The translations under genes were made by a program, and so were the position numbers. A model generated the notes under the pieces. The model was given only the letters and a program-made list of their open reading frames with translations. It was not told where the DNA came from and ran no database searches. A stretch of DNA of 60,000 nt. It comes from Cryptomeria japonica (taxonomy: Eukaryota; Streptophyta; Pinopsida; Cupressales; Cupressaceae). The stretch spans positions 507,681,942-507,741,941 of the forward strand of contig NC_081410.1 of the NCBI RefSeq assembly GCF_030272615.1, written 5' to 3'. Below, one piece after another: positions 46,672-55,845 of the stretch (its first letter is position 1; every line of letters begins with the position of its first letter).

Positions 46672-47529
46672 ACTGTTATCACATTGGAAATTGCACTTAA
46701 AGATTGTGTATGATTTTGAGGTCATTTAACCAATGAAATATTTTGCATGGTTATTCATTCGATAAAACATGTTTGTAAGATTGAAGCAATGAAAGGATCA
46801 CCGTCATAAGAGATATATTTATACAACATAGATTGAGATCAGACATATACATGCAGAAAGGAAGATATAGTAATGCATGAGTGTATGAAGACTGTTATAG
46901 AGACATAGAGGTCACCAAGAAGGTTTTTAGAGAACAGTTAAAGAACAGAGTAAATAGAAGGGTTTACCGAGTTACTCTATGGGTTACTGAGGTATGCTAT
47001 AAGCAAGGTAATCATTATTCTGAGCACATAGAATCTGCTATAACATTCTAGATGTAAAGTTATAGATATTTGTAATATTTTGAAGTTGAAAGAGAAACCT
47101 TTAACAGGGTAAAAGGCTCTAATCAAGTCTATAAATTGTAAAGCCTCTAACCAGGTGCAACATTTAGATTAAGTGTTGTAAAATCCTTTAGCAAGGTAGA
47201 TCTAACAGATCTTGATACTCCTAACAGGGTAAGATATCAGAGATAGCTAAACATGTAGCTCTAACCGGGCATCTTTATTATTGCAGTGGTGAAGTTGTGG
47301 GTGCCATCCCCACCACAGTTTTTCTCTCTAACTAAGAGTTTCTGCGTAACCAAAATATGTGTTATGGAGTGAATCATGTATGATTGTTATCTATTTGTTT
47401 TAGCTTTATATTATGTTATTGCACTATTTAGTTTATGCATAATAGTAAAGTTATTATTGAAGAAAAGTTTTGAAGTACTGATTCACATCTCCCCTCTTAG
47501 TACATTAGCTTTCCATAATGGGCCTAACA
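46672..47529 (+). repeat. 5' LTR of element B, missing its first ~280 bp
   Basis: From TTATCACATTGGAAATTGCA onward it matches 53471-54340. The first part of the LTR (53192-53470 in the other copy) is absent and replaced by element C sequence. It ends GGGCCTAACA at 47529. It carries TCTCCCCTCTTAGTA near the end, the same C-rich motif as A and E. Confidence 0.88.
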
Positions 47530-47531
47530 AT

Positions 47532-47543
47532 TGGTATCAGAGC
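47532..47543 (+). other. Primer-binding site of element B, exact initiator tRNA-Met match
   Basis: TGGTATCAGAGC lies two bases after the LTR end CCTAACA. Spacing and sequence are the same as in D and similar to E. Confidence 0.95.
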
Positions 47544-47591
47544 TTGAATCTTGGAAAAGGGTTTAACTACCTAAAGAGAAAGATCTTATCA

Positions 47592-48944
47592 ATGGAAGGC
47601 TACAAACAATCTCAGAGGATTGTATATCTACAAGAAGAACTGGATCATGCTAATCAAGTGATTGCAGACATGCAAAGACAAATGCAAAAATCTCTGAAAG
47701 TAAGAAGAAGATTATTTGATGATTTGCAGGACTCTCAAGAGTTAGTGGAACAAATTGAGACATCATCTGAGAATAGTATATTTGAAGAAACTGAAGAAAT
47801 GAATGGAGTATTGAAAGAAAAGAACAAAGCACTGGCTGATCAACTGAAAGCAATGAAAAGAGAACATGAACATTTCAGCACATAGATGACTAGAAATCTT
47901 GATGCATTGAGCACAGCCAAGGATAAAGTGAGAGATCTAGAAAGAGAGAAACAACAACTTGAAGTCTTAGTATCAGATAAGAATGATGAAATCACAAGGT
48001 TGACTAGAACTCAACAAAATCTGTCAGATCAACTAGGTTATGCACATCATGAAGCAATTCTGAAAAATGATGAGAATCATGCATTGAAACTTGAAGTATC
48101 AAGGTTGACCAATGAACTTGAATCAGAGAAGAAATCCAAAGAAACACTCAAGAAGAATTATGAAGCATCAAAGATGTTGGATGAGCAACTGAATACAAGA
48201 TGACCCAACAAAGATGCAGGACTCAGTTACAAAGGAAAAGACTCTACTGAGAAGGGAATTCATACTACCGAGAGAGGAGAATCATCAAAGCAAGCTGGAA
48301 TCAAGAAGAATATCAAAAGAAAGAAGCCTATCTGCAACTACTGTGGAAATCAAGGTCACACTGCCAATATGTGCCAAATCAGAAAAGGTAAGCAACTGAA
48401 TGTCACTAAGTCTAAAGGTTATTGTTACAATTGCAATAAATATGGTCACACATATAATCAATGTAGGACAAAGTCTGTTAATAATTATCAGAAGGCAAAA
48501 TTCAAAGGGTTTTGTAAAAACTACAATAGATATGGACATAGTACTGAGAAGTGCTGGCTTAAGTGAAAGAACTATATGTGGTCTACACACTGAGCAAATG
48601 CTAGAGGTTACCGAATTCACACACATCCTTACCGACAATATTCTGCAGTACCATGGGATTACAATACAAAGATATGGTGTGAATGTTGTGGAAGATATGG
48701 ACATATAAGTGCCAATTGCTTTATAAGGTTTGGGATGAACAACCAAAGATCATGGAGAAATCCTGGTATGGCATGTTTTCATTGTCACAAAGTTGGACAC
48801 TTGGCTGGAGATTGTAGAGATCAACCCAGAGGAGACACTAAGGAAATAAAAGAAAAATTAAAGATGATTTGGAAAAAGAAGGAAATTATGTCAAATAAAG
48901 AAAGCACCTTACCTACTGAGTTAGGTGCACCTATTCCAAATTAA
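47592..48944 (+). pseudogene. Element B gag: coiled coil plus five CCHC zinc knuckles, four stops
   Basis: One uninterrupted phase of 451 codons runs from ATG 47592 to TAA 48942-48944, with stops at 47883, 48201, 48564 and 48591; each is TAG or TGA and explicable as C-to-T from CAG or CGA. Residues ~1-200 are heptad-rich coiled coil. Then come CNYCGNQGHTANMC (48333-48374), CYNCNKYGHTYNQC (48423-48464), CKNYNRYGHSTEKC (48513-48554, second Cys changed to Tyr), CECCGRYGHISANC (48678-48719) and CFHCHKVGHLAGDC (48774-48815). Copia gags usually have one knuckle. The SWRNPGMACFHC context of the last matches knuckle 4 of A. The knuckles should bind element RNA. Confidence 0.88.
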
Positions 48945-49496
48945 TCGGTAAAGGTATGAAGGGACTGCATTCTCTCAAGGTTAAATCTTAACAGTTCCTA
49001 TTTTATGATGTACTTAATTCAAATCTGCATAGTTAAGATGTATTAGTAAGTTTGAAATTCTATCAAAGTCTTTTGGAGCACTATACGGGAAACCTGTCAA
49101 GTCAGCGAATACAGGAAGCCTGTCAAGTCGGTCAATGAAAGAAGTTTGGTTTCTTGGTTAAAGCACAAAACAAAGGAAAGAAAGTTAAGTGGAATCGAGT
49201 GCATTTAATATTTTTGACCTAACATGCATGGAGCCCGATAAGTTATATTGAGTACTTTAAGCATTTACGCAATCATTTTTCACTCACCAAGTTTTCAAGA
49301 GAGCAAAGCAAAGCAATTCAAAGGCGATCAAACCTCCTACAAAGTGAATTCAAGGTATTTTCATCAATCCCAATGCATTGTTAAGCTGATTCACCGATCA
49401 TATCTAGTTGCCATTATCTGCTACATATAAAGCGTCAATTGTTTAAAATCTTGAAACCCTAAGGATCCTTTGTTAGCTTTTATCTAAAATCTTCAA
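48945..49496 (+). other. Spacer between gag and second ORF of B
   Basis: No ORF of note. A short direct duplication (GGAAACCTGTCAAGTCAGCG and GGAAGCCTGTCAAGTCGGTC) lies at about 49088-49131. There is no trace of pol, so the gap is either an old clean loss or original to the family. How the second ORF would be expressed (splicing or a separate transcript) is not evident. Confidence 0.6.
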
Positions 49497-52400
49497 ATGG
49501 CACCGAAGATCCAAGATCCCATAGTTGTCAAGAATGTAGAGAAGCCCTCACTAAAATACTCTTTGACTCCCAAAGTTGCATATGAACCGGATGAAAAAAC
49601 TGCCTTTTCACTCATCCTAGATAGAGTGTTGTTAGTTGAGGATGTGAGATTCTTCACCAAATGTCGTGTTGAAGAACTTGGTCATGTTGAAATTAAAGAC
49701 ACCTATGATGAGCTGTGCATAGATGGTAATTTGGATAGCAAATATGAGCACATTAAGATCAAGGGATTAACTGAAGCCCTAACCTATCCCCGTGTGTTCA
49801 AACCCCAGTGGGTTAAGTTTGTTCTAAGTAGAGTTCACGATGATTTCATGTGGCTAGAAGAGCAACCATTTAAAATTACCAAGGAAATCATTCATGTGAT
49901 TATCGGTTACCCCATTCATGATCATGCCCGAGCCCAAAAGATGATATCACAGAAGGAATTGATCAGTTTAACCAAAGTAGAATCTGATTGCAGAGGATTG
50001 AAATTGAACAATGTCACAGATGAAGAACTAAAATTTTCCATTAGAGTAATTGGTTACTGTTTCTTCCAGTCGGCAAGGGAAAATAGTGTACCCTGTGCAG
50101 CAGTAGACCTGGCTTACAAAATTGTGAAAAAGGGAATGAAAATTGACCTATGTGAGGTATTGCTGAAGAACCTATTTGAGAATCTAAACACCATTAGGAA
50201 GCCGAAGAAGAAAAACTCGGCTAATACTCTAAAGTTTGGATCATTACCAGTATGCATGTTTTTCTATTTTAAAAAATTCTTTCCAACAGTCGGTAAAGTT
50301 GTTTGGGAACTACACCAACCAATCACCCATCAGATTAATGACTTCATCATGAAGTTAGGTGATAATTTCAATAATATTATGGATGATTACTTCAGTAAAT
50401 TTTAAGAGAAAATGCATAACAGATATAGGATTCCACCCCAGCTAGTGGAGAAATACAAAAATGATATATGTTTTTAAGTTGACACCGGTTACTGTTATGT
50501 GAATGTTGTGGAACCAAGGACTCAATATTTGTCACCGATGGGTTACGAGATTGATTTCGAGATCACACAACAACAAATTGATGCCTTTCTCTCATTACCG
50601 AGGCATGCTACCGAGCTGAGGTATGGAACATATGAGGAAGTGAAGGAAAAAGTAAAGATGAGCATTGTAGTACCCAAAGCTACAAGAAAGGCAACAAAAA
50701 TGATAAAGGCATTGTTATAAAAATTTAGAGAAGACTCTTCCTCTACACCTGTCAAAGGCACCATTGCCATTACTGAAGAGGAATCTAAAACCCAAGAGGC
50801 AACAATAACACTAAGCACTGGATTGCCTAAGGGAAAAGTGTTGAAGAGAAAGAAACAGAACACATCAAAGGCCTCACCGACTCCACTTCCAAAGCGACCT
50901 AATACAAGAGCATCTGTAGCCTCATCGAGTAAGAAAACAAAAAGTGTTACTGTTCCCAAGGTAACAAAGACCTACAAGAAATCTACTCGGAGACTCATTT
51001 TGCCAAAAGAGTCTAGTGATACCGAATCAGAGGATGCAAGCAAATTTCAGATTGTGAAGAGCAAGAAGGAAAATGTACATAGTGTTGAAAACTTTTGTGC
51101 TAATCTGAAAGAATATGGAGGATTTGGATCATTTACATTTGTTAAATATGAAACCAGAAATAATGATGAAAAGAGACAAATTGAAGAAGTTGTCATCTGC
51201 ACACTTCTAAAATTCCAACTTGTCCCATTGGAAGTATCTAATTCTCTTCCAAAAGAATTGTATGAGCATATTGACAACAGGTGGAAATATGCAATGGACA
51301 TGGAAATGCAAATGAGAGAAAGAAGTCTGGTACATCTCTTTCTAGACATGTCGGTAGCTGAAATCATAGAACATCTGACAAACTACCATAAATGCTTCTA
51401 GATCAAACAAAGATCTTTAAAATTGATGAATGGACTCTACTTATATGTAGAGAATGCAACAAAAGAAAAGTGGCAAGAAATCTTTAGAATGAAGGATGCC
51501 AGTGAGCAAGCAGAAATTGAAATAGTAGATGTCACTGAGCAAGATCCTGATGTTACCGAACAAGATCCTGTAGATGCCATTCAAATAGATGAAGATATCA
51601 TGGATACAGAGGCATCGGAACAGGAAATGATAGAAGGCAATGCATATACAAAACTTGTATCTAGTGAATCAATCTTAGAACAAGTTCAGCCTCATCCATC
51701 GGTCAAGCAACCTATCTCAACCGAAACCCGTCATGACATAGAACAAGGTGCAGAGGTTCACAAGTCTACAATAGGAGAAGGTACTTCTCAAGCAACCAGG
51801 GAACAACCCTCGCAAGCACCTTCCAGCACTGAGAATGTTGCAACTGAGACACCGAGTATCGAGACACCAAAGGACTCTACAGAGGCTAAGGAAACTGACC
51901 AAAGTGTTGCCTCTACCGAGCAACCTACCGAGGGTCATCAAGCCTCACAAGCCCTTGTCCTAGTTCCTTCAGTGAAAGGTAAAGAAAAGAAGATGAAAAA
52001 GTATAGTTTTAAAGTTGATTTGTCAAAACCAATAGTGTTGCCTAATGTAGACATAGCAAAATTAAAGGGGCAAGAACTCATTGATTTTGGTGAACTGTGC
52101 AAAGCAAAGGCCAAACAAGAGAAGCAAATGGCCATTCAAAAGAAAAATAAAGTACTTCAGAAGGTGAAAGCACTCTTAATCGATATGCTACCTAAAGCTA
52201 CAGTATCAACAGATGCAGCCATCCACATTGAACTAGATGAACTCCTAACAAAGATAGAAACATCTGGAGTAGATGCATCTAAATATTTGAGCAAGCTAAA
52301 AGACAAAGAGCTCACTGCCAAAATGATAGAAGAGGTACAAAAAGCTATAGCTATTGGAAAAGTTACACTTGTCAAATTTATTGCTGAATTGAATCCTCAA

Positions 52401-52845
52401 CTCAAGCACATTTTCTTTATTCATTAAAGACATTAAGAATAAAACAAAGGCAATTGAAAAAGAGATCACCAATCTCTCAAGCAAGATGACCACAAAGCCA
52501 AATTCAGTTCAAAATTTTTACACAAAGCTACAACAGCTCATGGCTCAATAATTGGACTTAAGAAATGAAGAACACAAGATTCAGATGGACATAATGACAC
52601 TTTAGACATTATTCCTTCCTCATCTTTCATCCGTCCAAGAACAGATCAACCGAGCCACCTCCCTATCTACTACACAAGAGGGAAGCACATTAGATGGCTT
52701 AATTTCTTTATTGGCTGATATTTAAGTGCAAAATTCTTTAATGGAAAGTGTAAAGAATTCCTCTTTGTTGCTCTCACCAAAGCATGGACAAAGTACAAAT
52801 CCATTTTTGATCAGTTACCACCCCCGAATGGTAATTAAGTTTTGA
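49497..52845 (+). pseudogene. Element B second ORF (~1,116 codons), function unknown, few breaks
   Basis: Starting at MAPKIQDPIVVKN, one phase stays open for 977 codons except for stops at 50403, 50475, 50718 and 51399, most fitting CAA/CAG to TAA/TAG. A one-base shift near 52425 continues to TGA 52843-52845. Residues ~1-340 form a conserved N-terminal region (VLSRVHDDFMWLE, CMFFYFKKFFP, VVEPR...MGYEI). A basic nuclear-signal-like stretch follows (KRKKQNTSK, ~residue 445), then a block with LYEHIDNRWKYAM, then a Ser/Thr/Glu-rich acidic linker. The last ~280 residues are charged coiled coil. No signal peptide or transmembrane span is visible. It is homologous to A's ORF and of almost equal length. 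I cannot name the family; plant transposon-associated helical domains and Sirevirus env-like ORFs are candidates. Confidence 0.8.
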
Positions 52846-52853
52846 TGTTTGTC

Positions 52854-53191
52854 AAAAAGGGGGAGTAATATGTTACAGTACTAGGGGAGTGATATACAAT
52901 ATTCAAAGTATGAATCAAAAGGAATGTAGTATACATGGGGAGTATACCGAATAGAGCAAGCAGAGTATCCAAGAGTAGTGCACCGAGCAGTAAATAGAAC
53001 AGATCACATAGCATGCAAAATCAGGAGTTTTGTACAGTATATCGATAAGGGGAGTATATTTGGATATATTATATTATTGACTATTGTATATACTGTCAGT
53101 ATAGTCAAATTTTGCAAGTATATAGATTTTTGAGTTATACCTTTGAAAGTAGTTTTTGTCAAACATCTCAACTAATGTCAAAAGGGGAGAT
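52854..53191 (+). promoter_or_regulatory. Polypurine tract array of element B
   Basis: Five boxes of GGGGAGT or GGGGAGAT type lie at about 52854-52868, 52883-52894, 52937-52946, 53047-53058 and 53181-53191. The first (TGTCAAAAAGGGGGAGTAAT before TGTTACAG) and last (TGTCAAAAGGGGAGAT before TGTTACAA) are alike. Either could mark the LTR start: 53192 is preferred, 52871 is possible. The array matches those of A and E. Confidence 0.7.
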
Positions 53192-54340
53192 TGTTACAAC
53201 TTATCAAGTTGCCATTAGTTTCATGTCAAAGTTATTCTATATACTCTAGTCGGTTATCTCTACTGAGTTATTCAGTCGGTATGAACAGTCTAGTCAGTTA
53301 CAGAAGAAAGTAGTTTTAGAACATAGTATACACCGAGTATCATTTTATGTCTACCAAGTAGCAAAGATGACACACCGAGTTGACATACACCAAGTGAAAC
53401 GTGTTACCAGATTCATTGAACCTAGACATACATATGGAAATGTGTTACAAGATCGAGGCACATCTAACCATTATCACATTGGAAATTGCACTTAAAGATT
53501 GTGTATGATTTCGAGGTCATTTAACCAATGAAATATTTTGCATGGTTATTCATTCGATAAAACATGTTTGTAAGATCGAAGCAATGAATGGATCACCGTC
53601 ATAAGAGATCTATTTATACAACATAGATTGAGATCAAACATATACATGCAGAAAGGAAGATATAGTAATGCATGAGTGTATGAAGACTGTTACAGAGACA
53701 CAGAGGTCACCGAGAAGGTTTTCAGAGAACAGTTAAAGAATAGAGTAAACAAAAGGGTTTACCGAGTTACTATATGGGTTACTGAGGTATACTATAAGAA
53801 AGGTAATCATTATTCTGAGCACATAGAATCTGCTATAACATTCTAGATGTAAAGTTGCAAATATTTGTAATGATTTTATTGTAATATTTTGAAGTTGAAA
53901 AAGAAACCTTTAACAGGGTAAAAGACTCTAATCAAGTCTATAAATTGTAAAGCCTCTAACCAGGTGCAACATTTAGATTAAGTGTTGTAAAATCCTTTAG
54001 CAAGGTAGATCTAATAGTTTTTGATACTCCTAATAGGGTAAGCTATCAGAAATAGCTAAACATGTAGCTCTAACCGAGCATCTTTATTATTGCAGTAGTG
54101 AAGTTGTGGGTGCCATCCCCACCGCAATTTTTCTCTCTAACCAAGAGTTTCTGCGTAACCAAAATATATGTGTTATGGAGTGAATCATGTATGATTGTTA
54201 TCTATTTGTTTTAGCTTTATATTATGTTACTGCACTATTCAGTTTATGCATAACAGTAAAGTTATTATTGAAGAAAAGTTTTGAAGTACTGATTCACCGC
54301 TCCCCTCTCAGTACATTAGCTTTCCATATTGGGCCTAACA
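53192..54340 (+). repeat. 3' LTR of element B
   Basis: It runs TGTTACAACTTATCAAG...GGGCCTAACA. From 53471 it matches the partial 5' LTR. The first 280 bp carry repeated ACCGAGT and TCGGT motifs. Element I begins immediately after it. Confidence 0.85.
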
Positions 54341-54345
54341 ACTCT

Positions 54346-55845
54346 CCCTGTCAGAATCAATCGTAGGATGTGACGTAGGGTCTATGGAAGATATGTCCAG
54401 CTCAGGAACCCAAGAGGTATTTATCTGTGCTTTTCCGTAAACAGGGATGTCTTTGCGAGGTGGAGGTGGTGATGTGTCTTCCTCATCTGAAGTATTAAGC
54501 TGGACAGAATCAAATTCCCATTCATGTGAGTTAGTCTTTGAGTCACTTTCTAGTAATCAGTTACTGTACCATACTGGGATATCTTTTGAGTTAAATACTA
54601 CAAGTGTGATCGGTTGATGTACCTTTGTAGAGGAAATGATTGGTGTTGCAGGAAGGATTATGGGGATTAATGAATCTGATACCAAAAGTATCAATAGTCT
54701 TGACTTTGTTGCTTCAGCTGGAATTGCTAATGTTGTAGATTTTACCAGGGGTTCCGATATAGTTGTTGCTGCTAATGGTGTCATTGTTGGTTTATTTGGT
54801 GGGATGATTGGCGTTGTGGATGGTTTTGCTGGGATCTGTTCCTTCAATGAGAAAGTTGTGATGTTCTGGGGTGCTACTTTTATAATCAAAGGTGGCCTCT
54901 TTGTAGTGGGTTGATAGAGTGGTTTGCTGGGTTTCCCTTTGAATCTGAGCTTAGGAAAAATCTCCTTTTGAAAGCCTAAGCCTGCATTGTCTTTGGGTTG
55001 TAATTTTGGTAGCAGCGGCTCATGTCGCCCTTGTTTACAATATCCCAAAGCACTTTGACCATCATATCCCATTCTTTGCATAATGAGAAGACCTTTGCCA
55101 TATTAATCTGTGGGAAGCTGAGCTTGCGGAATATTGATAGTGATAGGATCCTTATATATCCATTCCGCTACGTCTTCATCTTTGGTTTCTTCTTCTTGAC
55201 TCTTTCCAAGGATGAAAGGTGCCAATGCACATGCGGGCTTGATTTGTGTTTGTTGAAGTAACCGTTGAGGTTTACCATGTGTTCTTGGAGAAGTAGGCAT
55301 TTGTCCAACACAAAAGAGTTGACTAAGATTATATTCCCCAGGACCTTCCTCTACTATTTTCATTTTGAGCTTCTCTTGCTTGGGTATAGTGGTGTTTGAA
55401 CTAGAAAGAGAGGCTGGGCTTACATATGATGTGGATGAGATGGCTTCTCTATTATTGGGAATGGTAATCTCTAGTTGATGACTTATATTATGACAATATG
55501 CAAAGGGGTTTGCATCACCCAAGATTGTGATTTCTACACCATTATGTGGGAACTTGATACACTGATGGTAGGTGGATGGAACGACTTGCATGGCGTGTAT
55601 CCAAAGTCTTCCTAGCAGCAAATTGTATGGCAGAGGAAGGTCTAGAACCTGACAAATGATGTGTTTCACAACAGGGCCCACTCAGATTGGTAGCACAACA
55701 ACTCCTTTGGATGAATGCTCTACATCATCATAGACTTTCATTATTATCTTCTTGCGAGGATCCACTGATTCAATGGCATATCTCAATGCTATGACCAATT
55801 GTAGTGTACAGATATTCAGACCTGCTCCATTGTCGATCAAGACTC
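54346..55845 (-). pseudogene. Element I protease with G-patch and Pro/Thr-rich linker, broken
   Basis: The aspartic protease motif VLIDNGAGLNICTLQ is at about 55800-55845, followed by IICQVLDLPLPYNLLLGRLW (55598-55660), the usual flap-and-helix region. Beyond a stop at 55103 the same phase gives MQRMGYDGQSALG...KQGRHEPL then NAGLGF (54957-55081). This is a G-patch-like sequence, a glycine-rich RNA-binding motif found next to the protease in some retroviruses and plant Gypsy elements. A Thr/Pro/Ile-rich segment follows, and the copy is cut off at the end of B before RT. Confidence 0.8.

Larger units (their letters stand above)
46672..54340 (+). mobile_element. Element B: second pol-less family with multi-knuckle gag and a long 3' ORF
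   Basis: LTRs 46672-47529 (5' end missing) and 53192-54340 end GGGCCTAACA; the primer site is an exact initiator tRNA-Met match. The interior holds gag (47592-48944) and a ~1,116-codon second ORF (49497-52845), then several purine boxes. No protease, integrase, RT or RNase H is present. LTR sequence differs from A, but gag, second ORF and cis-signals share the same plan. The LTRs look closely similar by eye, mostly with C/T or G/A differences. No target duplication is visible: ACTCT follows the 3' LTR and nothing like it precedes the truncated left end. Confidence 0.85.

Noticed and set aside
49497-52427. The second ORF of B as a host gene
   Set aside because: It lies between the gag and polypurine array of a defined LTR element and has a homologue in the same place in element A.
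54636-54914. Plus-strand Gly/Val/Ile-rich 92-codon ORF
   Set aside because: It is the complement of the Pro/Thr/Ile-rich linker of element I on the minus strand.
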